A stretch of DNA of 64,000 nt from Labilibaculum sp. GTDB taxonomy: Bacteria > Bacteroidota > Bacteroidia > Bacteroidales > Marinifilaceae. The notes under the pieces were generated by a model. That model had not been told where the DNA came from. It searched no databases and saw only the letters and a list, made by a program, of their open reading frames with translations. Within the stretch, counting starts at the first letter, position 1; each line of letters starts with the position of its first letter. The stretch is taken from the NCBI GenBank assembly GCA_016342745.1, contig JAEINT010000018.1, positions 62,001 through 126,000 on the forward strand, read 5' to 3'. Below are positions 25,401 through 33,296 of this stretch, piece after piece. A program made the translations under genes and the position numbers.

Positions 25401-25755
25401 GTGTATAACTAGATGGTGTTTCGCCACTAGAGTTATAGGTGAGTCGAAGAGGAGTTCCTCCTTCAACTGGTATTGTGAAAATATCAAAATTGCCATATCG
25501 ATTCGATGCAAAAGCAATTGTTTTGCTATCTGGTGACCAAATTGGCTGATAATCGTAAGCTTGATTTGTTGTAAGTGCTGTAGCCACACCTCCGTCCGAT
25601 GATATTGTGAATAAATCACCATGGTATTCAAAGACAATAGTTTGTCCGTTGGGAGAGATTGATGGATATCTAAGCCACTGAGGAGTATCCATACCTAGAA
25701 GACTTTTAGCAAGAGCAATTAGAAATGTGGTAATGAAAAACAACTTTTTAATCAT
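22492..25755 (-). CDS. Tricorn-like protease (beta-propeller, PDZ, S41 domain), exported
   Basis: A 1087-residue relative of tricorn protease. The hydrophobic N-terminus suggests a signal peptide (cut near SLLG). TolB/WD40-like blades form two propellers (about 20-330 and 330-680; motifs such as PIWSPDSKTIAFASNRYGNFDIF and VSFSPDGKALLYAS). A highly charged Glu/Lys insertion lies near residues 555-605, followed by a tricorn C1 region, a PDZ-like domain (about 765-850) and a C-terminal S41-type catalytic domain with AIVVDTRFNGGGW and the probable nucleophile serine in ESNYSDACAFP. These enzymes degrade peptides processively to short products. In Bacteroidota they are periplasmic, consistent with the signal. 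The charged insertion is unusual and looks disordered. Confidence 0.9.
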   Translation of the reverse strand: MIKKLFFITTFLIALAKSLLGMDTPQWLRYPSISPNGQTIVFEYHGDLFTISSDGGVATALTTNQAYDYQPIWSPDSKTIAFASNRYGNFDIFTIPVEGGTPLRLTYNSSGETPSSYTPDGQNILFSSSISDDSKNAMFPSGVLPELYSVPVAGGKTTQVLTTPALDAKYNKNMDLLLYRDSKGYEDHWRKHHTSAVTRDIWLYDVKNKKHSMFSTFKGEDLYPVFNAANDAIFYLSEKSGSFNVWKAPVNNKSQLKQISSFEKHPVRFLSISENNTLCYFWNGEIYTQKEGEDPVKLAVSVATDNKENAVSFEKLRSGAREMSVSPNGKEVAFVVRGEVFVTSVEYGTTKRITNTPEQERSVSFSPDGKALLYASERNGSWNLYQTKLVREGETQFSSAIMLKEEALLETEAETYQPKYSPDGKEVAFLEERVILKVINLESKNVREILGKKYNYSYSDGDQHYDWSNDGKWFLVDFYPHTIFMPDVALVDAQGNKKMVNLTQSGYSDSNAKWSLKGNAMIWDTDKRGYRSHGSWGSQSDVYIQFFNQKAFDDFKLSKEEKELIEEEEKAKKESEKEEESSKKDKKGKKDKKDKKEDEEEKDLNIEFSGLEDRQICLTINPSNLSDAIITPDGKKLFYLSKFEDGYDLWVNDLEKKETKKVLDLKGGGGAMQFDKDAKNLFLMSGKSIIKVDVATNKRKNISYTAEMYLDKAKEREYLFEHVWRTMLRKFYDPEMHQLDWDFYKAEYKRFLPYINNNHDFSEMLSELLGELNASHTGSGYRFRASNADNTAKLGAFFDWNYEGDGLRIAEVLDKGPLSKADSKIKVGVIIEKIDGIAITKDKSHYPLLNHKAGKKVLLNLYSPYTKERWEEVVKPVSSVNTLLYERWVKNRAEEVKRLSNGRIGYVHVKGMNSPSYRKVYSDMLGKYGTHEAIVVDTRFNGGGWLHDDLVTLLSGEVYSTLSPRGQDFGTEPMYKWKKPSAVLISESNYSDACAFPYAYQTLKIGKLIGMPVPGTMTAVWWETLQDQSLYFGMPMVGVKDTKGNYIENQQIEPDIRVTNDYEVVTKGDDQQLIKAVEHLLNEIDKK

Positions 25756-26052
25756 GTCTTATTAATTTGTGTTAAAAATTAAGGTCTTAGGTTTACTATT
25801 TAGTAAGAATCAAGTTTTTCTATCATAATTTGTACCAAAGCAAATAAGCATCTGGTAATGTGTCGTTTTAGTAAAAGAGTGGCTGCTCAACAGTAATATT
25901 TATTGTTCGAAAGTGGACAAATAGCTGTTCGGAATCGAACTTTGTTCGTTCGTGTAAAAGCTTTTAGAATTAAGCTGTTACGAATTGTGTTTTTAAGAAA
26001 AATTATTTTCTTTGTTTCGAAAATATATTGCTTAAAATTAATTGAATTCGAT

Positions 26053-26364
26053 ATGCTAAATTATCAAGTGAAAGAGCAGTCTGTTATAGCATCTTTGGAA
26101 GGAGTAAAGAGAATTAACGCTAAAATTTCAGACTTAGTGAAAAAGGAGATAAATGAATTTATTGAAAAATCAGGGCAGCAAGTAGTGCTCGATTTACGAG
26201 GTGTGAGTTTTATTGATAGTGAGGGATTTTCCGCCTTACAGGCAATTGCCGAATTCGCTCGTGTAAACAATCAAATCTTTTCCTACATGAATGTTTCTGA
26301 GGATGTAATGGAATTGATTGAGTTGGTTGGAATGAAAGAATCTTTTGTGATCTTCAAAAATTAA
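26053..26364 (+). CDS. STAS-domain protein (anti-sigma factor antagonist-like)
   Basis: A 103-residue single STAS domain, like SpoIIAA/RsbV anti-anti-sigma factors. The start is set at MLNYQVKEQSVIASLEG (26053); the frame stays open 150 bases upstream, but that extension is basic, low in complexity and unlike any STAS protein. The signature VVLDLRGVSFIDSEGFSALQAI contains the serine (Ser59) at the position normally phosphorylated by the anti-sigma kinase (DS in FIDSEG). No partner kinase, phosphatase or sigma factor gene is nearby. The protein would work in the cytoplasm by partner switching or in lipid-transport-type regulation; which one is open. Its last four bases overlap the convergent GNAT gene. 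Confidence 0.78.
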   Translation: MLNYQVKEQSVIASLEGVKRINAKISDLVKKEINEFIEKSGQQVVLDLRGVSFIDSEGFSALQAIAEFARVNNQIFSYMNVSEDVMELIELVGMKESFVIFKN

Positions 26365-26879
26365 AGATCCTTGAACTCTTTAGGGTATTCAACGCATCCT
26401 GCTATGTCTTTTAAAGCATCTGGCAGTATTTCTTTGGCCATGAAAACTTGATCAGGAACATCAAAAGGAGGACTGATATTGAATTCAGAAGCTGCTTTGA
26501 ATCCAAATTTTGGATAATATTTTTCGTGGCCTAAAACAATGATTGATTGGTGTCCTAATTTTTTTGCTTTTGCAATGCCTTTTTCTACCAATTGGGATCC
26601 AATACCTAAACCTTGTAGTTCTGGAATAACGGACATTGGCGCTAATGCTAAAGATTCAAAGCTTTCTTTTTCTGAATTAATTTTAATGGGGAAAAACAAG
26701 ATGTGACCAATGATCTCATTACCCATACAAGCTACTAAGGAGAGTTCTTTTATGAATTTTCGATTTTTTCGCAGTTTCTCAATTAAAATACCTTCGTTTT
26801 CTTGTCCAAAGGCCATATCATTAACCATAGATATGATTTTATAATCGTTTTTGTTTTCTGGGCGAATTTGAATCTTCAT
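26361..26879 (-). CDS. GNAT family N-acetyltransferase
   Basis: A 172-residue GNAT acetyltransferase of the YhbS-like type. The fold begins with IQIRPENKNDYKII and has the acetyl-CoA-binding loop in VIPELQGLGIGSQLVEKGI (R/Q-x-x-G-x-G/A form, about residues 84-102). The next strand, SIIVLGHEKYYPKFGFKAASEF, is typical of YhbS proteins. It transfers an acetyl group from acetyl-CoA to an unknown amine. Its stop overlaps that of the STAS gene by four bases on the opposite strand. It lies directly before the terminator of miaB and is its own transcription unit or read from near 26900. Confidence 0.8.
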   Translation of the reverse strand: MKIQIRPENKNDYKIISMVNDMAFGQENEGILIEKLRKNRKFIKELSLVACMGNEIIGHILFFPIKINSEKESFESLALAPMSVIPELQGLGIGSQLVEKGIAKAKKLGHQSIIVLGHEKYYPKFGFKAASEFNISPPFDVPDQVFMAKEILPDALKDIAGCVEYPKEFKDL

Positions 26880-26926
26880 AAAAGGTAAATTTTAAGATAG
26901 AAAGATAGTTAATTTTGAGGATACAG

Positions 26927-26960
26927 AAAATCCAACTAATACGATGATTAGTTGGATTTA
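26927..26960 (-). terminator. Terminator of miaB
   Basis: AAATCCAACTAAT (26928-26940) pairs perfectly with ATTAGTTGGATTT (26947-26959) across a six-base loop. On the - strand the arm ends in a run of T, 19 bases after the miaB stop. Confidence 0.8.
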
Positions 26961-26978
26961 TATGTTGTTGTATCGTAA

Positions 26979-28310
26979 CTAAACAGATACTCCTACAAGC
27001 GTCGCCTTGGTGCAAGAATTAACTATTACATTAGCAAAATCGCCGACCTCAAAGTTCCCTTTAGGAAATACAATTACTTTATTTTGTGACGTTCTTCCGT
27101 AAACATCTTGTTCTGATCTTTTCGATATTCCTTCAATTAAGACCTCAAAAACTTCTCCGATATCATTTTGATTATTTTCAAGTGATATTTGATTTTGAAG
27201 ATGAATCATTTCATCGAGGCGTTTACTTTTAACCTCTTCAGGAACATTATCCTCTAGGTTCTTGTAAGCGAAAGTACCAGGACGTTCAGAATATTTAAAC
27301 ATGTAGGCTAAATCAAATCTTGCCCATTTCATTAATTCAATAGTTTCCTGAAAATCTTCGTCGCTTTCATTATGAAATCCACAGAAAATATCAGAAGAAA
27401 TGCCACATCCAGGGATGATTTTTCGAATTGCAGTAATGCGATCTTTGTACCATTCTTGCGTATATTTTCTACGCATGTCTTTCAATACAGAGTCACTTCC
27501 TGATTGCACTGGTAAGTGAATGAAATTGCAAATGTTAGAATATTTCGCAATTACATACAAAGTATCGTCACTCATATCTTTAGGGTGCGATGTTGCAAAT
27601 CGAATTCTCATGTTGGGAACTTCCTGAGCTACCAACTCTAATAGTTCAGGAAAGCTAACTTGCGAATCAGAATTTTTGTAGACGAATGAATTAACGTTTT
27701 GTCCCAAAAGAGTAACTTCTTTGTATCCTTTGTCCGATAAGTCTCTTACTTCTTTTAAAATACTTTCAGGATTACGGCTACGTTCTCTTCCTCTTGTGTA
27801 GGGAACAATGCAATAAGTACAGAAATTATTACAACCTCTCATAATTGAAACAAATCCTGAAATTGATGTTTCATCTATTCTTGAAGGACAAATATCTTTG
27901 TAAGTTTCAGTAAGGGAAAGTTCAATATTAATTGCCTTTTCACCTTTTTCGGCTTTTTTAACTAACATTGGAAGGTCCATGTAAGCATCTGGTCCAACCA
28001 CAATGTTTACATTTTTTTCTTGTTCAAATAATTTTTCGCCTAAACGTTCAGCCATGCATCCAATAACACCTACTAAAAGTTTTGGGTTTTTCTTTTTTAA
28101 TTCGCTAAAGCCCTGAACTCTACCTCTTACTCTTGTTTCTGCATTTTCTCGAACCGAGCAAGTATTAACAAGAATTACATCAGCTTCCTCTCTGGTTTTT
28201 GTAATCTGAAAACCATCATGCTCCATTATAGATGCTACTACTTCACTATCAGCTACATTCATTTGACAGCCGTAGGTTTCCATAAATAACTTTTTATTGT
28301 CTTGCTCCAT
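26979..28310 (-). CDS. miaB: tRNA-2-methylthio-N6-dimethylallyladenosine synthase
   Basis: MiaB, 443 residues, a radical-SAM methylthiotransferase that adds a methylthio group to i6A37 of tRNAs reading UNN codons. The N-terminal UPF0004 domain has its three cluster cysteines in YGCQMN, NTCSVRENAETR and IGCMAERLG. The radical-SAM CxxxCxxC motif is in RGCNNFCTYCIVPYTRGRERSR (given in part as CNNFCTYC). A C-terminal TRAM domain (EVLIEGISKRSEQDVYGRTSQNK, about residues 375-440) binds tRNA. Length and motifs distinguish it from RimO and MtaB. It is a single-gene unit with its own terminator. Confidence 0.96.
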   Translation of the reverse strand: MEQDNKKLFMETYGCQMNVADSEVVASIMEHDGFQITKTREEADVILVNTCSVRENAETRVRGRVQGFSELKKKNPKLLVGVIGCMAERLGEKLFEQEKNVNIVVGPDAYMDLPMLVKKAEKGEKAINIELSLTETYKDICPSRIDETSISGFVSIMRGCNNFCTYCIVPYTRGRERSRNPESILKEVRDLSDKGYKEVTLLGQNVNSFVYKNSDSQVSFPELLELVAQEVPNMRIRFATSHPKDMSDDTLYVIAKYSNICNFIHLPVQSGSDSVLKDMRRKYTQEWYKDRITAIRKIIPGCGISSDIFCGFHNESDEDFQETIELMKWARFDLAYMFKYSERPGTFAYKNLEDNVPEEVKSKRLDEMIHLQNQISLENNQNDIGEVFEVLIEGISKRSEQDVYGRTSQNKVIVFPKGNFEVGDFANVIVNSCTKATLVGVSV

Positions 28311-28713
28311 CGTTGTATTTCACCAGTTAAAATTTCCGTGCAAAGTTATATTATCTCAATTGATTGACAAGGCCTAAGAGAATCATTTAGAAAAGTTTAA
28401 AAAAAGATCCTTAAAAATAAATTTTGCTTTCCATGTTTATGATTATAAATAGTGGATTAATTCGTACTTTTAGAATTAAGTGAACTGTTTTTTTTATCCT
28501 AAAATATTTAGTTGATATTGGCTTGGAAATAGTGTTTGTTGCTAAATATTTTTGTGTATTTTTACCTCGCAAATTAGAGGTCTGAGAAGGGCTTGATTTA
28601 GAGTGGGTTTGAAGATTTCGTATCTGTTTTGAAACCTTTTTTATTTTAGAAAATGAAAAAAAAGGAATAGTTCTTGTGTTACGATAAGTAGTGTAAATGT
28701 AAAAGTAGACATC
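28311..28713. other. 403-base spacer between miaB and the universal stress gene
   Basis: No ORF or RNA gene is visible. The region between divergent genes must hold the promoters of both. The most promising match to the Bacteroidetes promoter form (TTG, about 20 bases, TAnnTTTG) is at 28523-28554. A poly-A/T-rich stretch at 28640-28670 precedes the universal stress gene. Confidence 0.55.
28523..28554 (+). promoter_or_regulatory. Candidate Bacteroidetes-type promoter of the universal stress gene
   Basis: TTG at 28523-28525 and TATTTTTG at 28547-28554 (fits TAnnTTTG) are separated by 21 bases, slightly longer than usual. A second, weaker pair, TTTG at 28535-28538 and TATTTTTA at 28557-28564, lies 10 bases downstream. 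Either implies a leader of about 150 bases. Confidence 0.35.
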
Positions 28714-29547
28714 ATGAAGCGTATTTTAGTTCCAATCGATTTTTCAGGAGATTCACTCAAAGCCTTGAGGTTTGCCATCTATTTGGCGAATAAATTGGAT
28801 TGCCATCTTAGGATAATTCATGTGCAAAAATCCGAAAAGTTTGAAATTCCATTTCATTTTGAAGAAATGAAAAATGAGATCATTCATACGGTGCAAGAAT
28901 ATTTAGAAAAATTGATAGAACTTCATTCTGCTGGCTATTGTGTCAAGAATGGAGTTTTTGATTTTAAGATAAGAACCGGAAGTGTTTATCGAGAAATCGT
29001 AAATCAGGCTAAATACGGTGATGCCTACATGATTCTAATGGGTGCGTATGGAGCTTCTGGTTTTGAAGAATTTTTTATTGGAAGTAATGCTTTTAAGGTT
29101 GTTCGAAATGCTGATTGTCCGGTTATAACGGTTCAAAATGAATTTACAAAAGGGCAGTTGAAAACAATTGTTATGCCTATCGATGCGAGTACTGAAACAA
29201 GAAAGAAGATCCCTTTTGTTACTGATATAGCTTCTAGTTGCAATGCAAAAGTCCATATTTTAGGGGTTCATGAAACAACAAACTCGCAAATTGTTGGGAA
29301 AATTGAGCATTACATGAGACAAGCCGAAGGTTATTTTAAAGAGGCGAATGTCGAATTTGTGTCGAGCCTTCGTCAGGGAGATAATAATACATTCTCCTCT
29401 CTTGATTATGCTCGTGAAGTGGAGGCTGACCTAATAACAATAATGACAGAGCAAGCAGAAAGCTCGTTTAATATGTTCTTTGGATCCTATGCTCAACAAA
29501 TGGTGAATCGATCGGAAATTCCAATTTTATCTGTTCCTAACGATTAA
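28714..29547 (+). CDS. Tandem-domain universal stress protein
   Basis: A UspA-type protein of 277 residues with two Usp domains (about 1-145 and 150-277), the common Bacteroidota form. The first starts MKRILVPIDFSGDSLKALRFA and contains the ATP-binding G-x2-G-x9-G-S-N motif (GAYG ... GSN, about residues 110-125). The second keeps the fold (TIVMPIDAST, AEVADLITIM-like helix) but has MTEQAESSFNMFFGS in place of the glycine motif, so it probably does not bind ATP. Such proteins are cytoplasmic and help cells through stress and non-growth, mechanism unclear. A terminator follows and the next gene has its own start. Confidence 0.92.
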   Translation: MKRILVPIDFSGDSLKALRFAIYLANKLDCHLRIIHVQKSEKFEIPFHFEEMKNEIIHTVQEYLEKLIELHSAGYCVKNGVFDFKIRTGSVYREIVNQAKYGDAYMILMGAYGASGFEEFFIGSNAFKVVRNADCPVITVQNEFTKGQLKTIVMPIDASTETRKKIPFVTDIASSCNAKVHILGVHETTNSQIVGKIEHYMRQAEGYFKEANVEFVSSLRQGDNNTFSSLDYAREVEADLITIMTEQAESSFNMFFGSYAQQMVNRSEIPILSVPND

Positions 29548-29570
29548 AATTCGGTTTTTAGATTAGACTT

Positions 29571-29607
29571 AGATTATTTAGCCGTTGTTCGGCTGGTAAT
29601 CTTTTTT
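29571..29607 (+). terminator. Terminator of the universal stress gene
   Basis: AGATTA (29571-29576) and TAGCCG (29579-29584) pair with CGGCT (29590-29594) and TAATCT (29597-29602) around a TTGTT loop, followed by six T. It lies about 24 bases after the stop. Confidence 0.8.
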
Positions 29608-29632
29608 ATTAGATTTTGATAAAAAGAGTAAA

Positions 29633-30127
29633 ATGCAGTACAAGAAAATTATATTTCTTTCTTTTTTAATTGTTTTGGGCTTTTCCGCAAGAGCTCAATA
29701 TGGTGCGGTTCAGGAAACTGAAATGGCAAGTGCAGATACCTTAGGGATAGTAAATATTATTCAGGACGCAAGGGTGGATCAGCTGTTGGAAACAGATCAA
29801 ATGATTAGTGCTAAAAATCCTGGTTTTACAGGGTATCGTGTGCAAATTTTTTCTGGAAGAAGTACCGATAGAGAACGTGCTTTTAAGGTGAAACACGAAT
29901 TTAATGAATTGTTTCCTGAGGAAAGAGCGTATGTAGTTTACAAAGCTCCAGATTTTCGAGTGCGTGTTGGTAATTTTAGAAGTAAAATTGAATCAATCGA
30001 GCTGTATAAAGCTTGCTTAGAATATTTTCCAAATTGCTATCCAGTAAAAACAAGAATATTGTTTACTGATCTAATTCCTATACAACAGGAAGTGGAAGAA
30101 GTGATTTTGGAAGAAGTGACAGAATAA
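29633..30127 (+). CDS. Exported SPOR-domain protein
   Basis: A 164-residue protein with a signal peptide (MQYKKIIFLSFLIVLGFSARAQ), an acidic linker and a C-terminal SPOR domain (about 78-145: GFTGYRVQIFSGRSTDRERAFKVK in part, then YKAPDFRVRVGNFRSKIE). SPOR domains bind denuded septal peptidoglycan or related glycans in the periplasm. It ends 36 bases before the PurF-like gene on the same strand with no terminator between them, so it may be cotranscribed, an odd pairing. No other cell-division gene adjoins it. The last 15 residues are strongly acidic. Confidence 0.85.
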   Translation: MQYKKIIFLSFLIVLGFSARAQYGAVQETEMASADTLGIVNIIQDARVDQLLETDQMISAKNPGFTGYRVQIFSGRSTDRERAFKVKHEFNELFPEERAYVVYKAPDFRVRVGNFRSKIESIELYKACLEYFPNCYPVKTRILFTDLIPIQQEVEEVILEEVTE

Positions 30128-30163
30128 CAAATACAATCTAAATAACCATTTAAGAAGTAAGTA

Positions 30164-32065
30164 ATGAGTGACCAACTAAAGCACGAGTGTGGTATAGCAA
30201 TGATTAGATTGCTAAAACCTCTTGAGTACTATCAGGAAAAATACGGTTCCTGGAGATATGGTATTCAAAAACTCTATCTGTTGATGGAAAAACAACACAA
30301 CAGAGGACAGGAAGGAGCGGGAGCTGTTGGATTGAAATTGGATATGGCACCAGGGAATAAGTACATTCACCGCCAGCGTTCATGTAGCGATCAACCAATA
30401 AAGGATGTTTTCGATGGAGTTTATAAAGATCTTGCAGCAGCTGAAGCTAGTGATCCAGATAAGTTTAATGATCCGGCTTGGGCGAAAGCTAATTTGCCAT
30501 TCGCGGGGGAATTGTATTTGGGGCATTTAAGATATGGAACTTTTGGTCGAAACAGTATTGATTTTGTTCATCCAGTTATGCGAGAGAATAATTGGAAGTC
30601 AAGAAACCTAGTGTTAGCGGGTAATTTTAACTTGACTAATGTTGATGAGCTTTTTGACTTGTTGGTAGGTTTAGGACAGCATCCTAAAGATTATACAGAT
30701 ACAGTTACCATACTAGAAAAGGTAGGTCATTATTTAGATGAGGAAAACCAAATGTTATTCCGTCAGTATAAGAACGATGGTTTATCAAATAAGGATATTT
30801 CTCCTAAAATAGAAGAGAATATAGACATTCAAAAAGTACTTTCAAACGCAAGTAGAGATTGGGATGGAGGATATGCTATTGCAGGTATGTTCGGTCATGG
30901 CGATTCTTTTGTGATGAGAGATCCTTGGGGAATTCGCCCAGCATTTTATTATAAGGATGATGAAATTGTTGTGGTTGCATCGGAACGACCAGTTATTCAA
31001 ACAGCTTTAAATGTTAGAGCAAATACAATTAAAGAGATTGAACCTGGAAATGCGGTAATTGTTCGTAAAAATGGTGAGGTTGATGAGGTTCCTGTGCGTG
31101 TTGCTCAGAAAAGAAGATCTTGTTCGTTTGAGAGAATTTATTTTTCCAGAGGAAGTGATAAGGATATCTATAAAGAAAGAAAAAAATTGGGGCATTTGTT
31201 AACGCCAGCAATTTTAGATACCATCGATCATGATATTAAAAATACTGTATTTTCATTTATACCAAATACTGCGGAAACTGCTTTTTATGGTATGATGGAA
31301 GGTGTTCGTGATCACTTAACTGAACTGAAAAAGCAGCAGGTTCATGATTTAAATGGAAGTTGGACTGAAGAAAAACTTCAGGAGATTATTTCTGTTGAGC
31401 CTAGAGTTGAAAAGATTGCCATTAAGGATGTTAAGATGAGAACCTTTATTACCAACGACGAAGGTCGTGATGATTTGGTTGGTCATGTTTACGATGTAAC
31501 TTATGGTATCGTTAAAAACAAAGAAGATAATTTGGTCGTAATTGATGATTCTATTGTGCGAGGGACTACTCTTAAGCAGAGTATTCTTCGAATATTAGAT
31601 CGCTTGCATCCAAAAAGTATTGTGATTGTATCATCAGCACCTCAAATTCGATATCCAGACTGTTATGGTATCGATATGACTCGTATGGGTGAATTTATCG
31701 CTTTTAATGCTGCCATTGCAATGTTGAAGGAACGAGGAATGGAAAGTGTAATTGATGAGACCTATAAGAAATGTAAGGCTCAAGAAAATCTTCCAAAGGA
31801 AGAGGTTGTGAATTACGTAAAAGAAATTTACAAGCCTTTTACAGCTGAAGAAATTTCTGGAAAGATCGCAGAACTTCTAACTCCTGAGGTTATGGATGCT
31901 GAGGTTAAGATTGTGTATCAAACAATCGAAAACCTTCATGCTGCATGCCCAGAAAACAAAGGAGATTGGTATTTTACAGGAAACTACCCAACACCAGGAG
32001 GAAATAAGGTTGTGAATACATCCTTTATAAATTACTGTGAAGGAAATGATAAAAGGGCTTACTAG
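30164..32065 (+). CDS. Amidophosphoribosyltransferase-like protein, long form
   Basis: A 633-residue PurF relative, combining an N-terminal class II glutamine amidotransferase with a phosphoribosyltransferase domain. The likely nucleophile is Cys9 in HECGIAMI, so an eight-residue leader would have to be removed; the NRGQEGAGA motif follows near residue 46. The PRPP-binding motif is VVIDDSIVRGTTLK (about residues 460-473). Canonical PurF, about 470-510 residues, makes phosphoribosylamine as the first step of purine synthesis; this protein is longer, with extra segments near residues 80-110 and at the C-terminus. Bacteroidota carry such a long form, usually annotated as PurF. Whether it is the housekeeping enzyme or a paralog cannot be decided from this window. 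Confidence 0.8.
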   Translation: MSDQLKHECGIAMIRLLKPLEYYQEKYGSWRYGIQKLYLLMEKQHNRGQEGAGAVGLKLDMAPGNKYIHRQRSCSDQPIKDVFDGVYKDLAAAEASDPDKFNDPAWAKANLPFAGELYLGHLRYGTFGRNSIDFVHPVMRENNWKSRNLVLAGNFNLTNVDELFDLLVGLGQHPKDYTDTVTILEKVGHYLDEENQMLFRQYKNDGLSNKDISPKIEENIDIQKVLSNASRDWDGGYAIAGMFGHGDSFVMRDPWGIRPAFYYKDDEIVVVASERPVIQTALNVRANTIKEIEPGNAVIVRKNGEVDEVPVRVAQKRRSCSFERIYFSRGSDKDIYKERKKLGHLLTPAILDTIDHDIKNTVFSFIPNTAETAFYGMMEGVRDHLTELKKQQVHDLNGSWTEEKLQEIISVEPRVEKIAIKDVKMRTFITNDEGRDDLVGHVYDVTYGIVKNKEDNLVVIDDSIVRGTTLKQSILRILDRLHPKSIVIVSSAPQIRYPDCYGIDMTRMGEFIAFNAAIAMLKERGMESVIDETYKKCKAQENLPKEEVVNYVKEIYKPFTAEEISGKIAELLTPEVMDAEVKIVYQTIENLHAACPENKGDWYFTGNYPTPGGNKVVNTSFINYCEGNDKRAY

Positions 32066-32085
32066 TTATAGTTTGCTATAAAAAT

Positions 32086-32116
32086 AAAACCCCGCTTTTT
32101 CAAAGCGGGGTTTTTT
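32086..32116. terminator. Strong bidirectional terminator after the PurF-like gene
   Basis: AAAACCCCGCTTT (32086-32098) pairs with AAAGCGGGG (32102-32110), followed by six T on the + strand and preceded by A-rich sequence. It lies about 20 bases after the stop and sits between convergent genes. Confidence 0.9.
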
Positions 32117-32130
32117 ATTGGATAGGGAAT

Positions 32131-32159
32131 AAAAAAGCATTCTGTTAGGAATGCTTTTT
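32131..32159. terminator. Terminator of glsB, bidirectional
   Basis: AAAAAGCATTC (32132-32142) pairs with GAATGCTTTTT (32149-32159) around a six-base loop. T-runs are available on both strands. It sits just 4 bases beyond the glsB stop. Confidence 0.85.
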
Positions 32160-32163
32160 GCTA

Positions 32164-33144
32164 TTATTTCTTTTTGAAAATATTTAATTTAGGAGCCTTT
32201 GGAAATTTGATCTTTAAGAATGAAAGATAAGAAGAGGTGTGTCTGTCAATTTTCTGATCGTAAACATCTCCAATTGTAATCATTATACCCGTTTCTTCTA
32301 CATCACCAAAATGTGTATTTACTGCTGTTCCAAAGCATTTCATTGTTGGCGAAAGTCCCATGTATGCATTAATTAGTGGAGGGATATTTTCACCATTTTT
32401 GCGAACATTTTGCGATAAAACTTTATAGTTCTCTTCAAATGTATCGTAACAAAAATCTTTTGCTAGCGTCTCAGTATCCATGTTAGTTATAAGAGGCGTT
32501 GTTGGCGTAGCAAGTTTGTCTGGATCGTTAAACATTCTATCCATGAAGTACAAGATGTGATTTCTTGCATCTCTATTAAAGTCTGGATACATGGTAACCT
32601 TTCCAAAGAAATATTTAATTTCAGGATAATCAATAATTAAAGAACCTAAGCCATCCCAAAGATTGTCTAAAGCATATAAACTTTTTCTTCCTTTTTTTAT
32701 TGATTGGTAATCGGGTTGAACAAAAGATCTTCCTAATTCAATGGTGTGAGGCATGTAATCCTTCTTGAATTCATCAGAAAAATTAAACAACCTGGAAGTT
32801 GCTAGGTAAGTTTTCCCATTTTCATCAATAGGAGCATCCTTGCATAAAATATAACGATAGCCACCAAGAATTTCTTTAGCTTTAGGATCCCAAACAATTA
32901 ATTGATGGTATGGTCTTTCGTCTGTATCAAAAAGATCAATATCTATGTCTTTTCCAGTTCCACCACCAGCTTTACGGAAAGTAATTTCGCGTAAACGACC
33001 AACTTCTCTCATCAAGTTTGGAGAGTCGTGATGTGTGAAACTATAGATTTCATTCGAGCCCTTGTTGGTCTTGCGTACAAATCTTTCTTCAGTCAACTCC
33101 TTTTCAAGTTCCTCTCGCGCTACAGGGGGAATAATTTCTTTCAT
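32164..33144 (-). CDS. glsB: GNAT-like N-acyltransferase of glycine-lipid synthesis
   Basis: A protein of 326 residues from the ATG at 33144 (the GTG at 33147 gives one residue more). It is a GNAT/hemolysin-type N-acyltransferase: VGRLREITFRKAGGGTGKDIDIDLFD (part of about residues 50-75), QLIVWDPKAKEILGGYRYI, IELGRSFVQPDYQ and KYFFGKVTMYPDFN are its marks. In Bacteroides thetaiotaomicron the homologous GlsB joins a 3-hydroxy fatty acid to glycine, and GlsA then adds the second acyl chain to make glycine lipids. The acyltransferase gene at 33297 lies just upstream on the same strand, which supports the assignment. The substrate could be ornithine or another amine. A perfect 17-base palindrome lies 16 bases before the start. 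Confidence 0.75.
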   Translation of the reverse strand: MKEIIPPVAREELEKELTEERFVRKTNKGSNEIYSFTHHDSPNLMREVGRLREITFRKAGGGTGKDIDIDLFDTDERPYHQLIVWDPKAKEILGGYRYILCKDAPIDENGKTYLATSRLFNFSDEFKKDYMPHTIELGRSFVQPDYQSIKKGRKSLYALDNLWDGLGSLIIDYPEIKYFFGKVTMYPDFNRDARNHILYFMDRMFNDPDKLATPTTPLITNMDTETLAKDFCYDTFEENYKVLSQNVRKNGENIPPLINAYMGLSPTMKCFGTAVNTHFGDVEETGIMITIGDVYDQKIDRHTSSYLSFLKIKFPKAPKLNIFKKK

Positions 33145-33159
33145 CACGTGGTGTATTGT

Positions 33160-33176
33160 TTCCTTAAATTAAGGAA
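33160..33176. promoter_or_regulatory. 17-base palindrome TTCCTTAA-A-TTAAGGAA upstream of glsB
   Basis: Eight-base arms around a single central base, perfectly complementary, lie in the 152-base glsA-glsB spacer right ahead of the glsB start. This is the form of a dimeric repressor site, though it could also be a simple RNA hairpin. Confidence 0.35.
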
Positions 33177-33296
33177 TATTATTACTTGGTTTTCTCTTTA
33201 ATTAAAATGGATTTCGAAAATACCTACTTTATGGTCAATAATGAAATGTATAGTAACATTATTTGATTAAATAGTTTTAATCTTATTTAATTGAAA

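Noticed and set aside
25903-26052. N-terminal extension of the STAS gene
   Set aside because: The 50 extra residues are basic and low in complexity, without similarity to STAS proteins; the ATG at 26053 gives the expected N-terminus.
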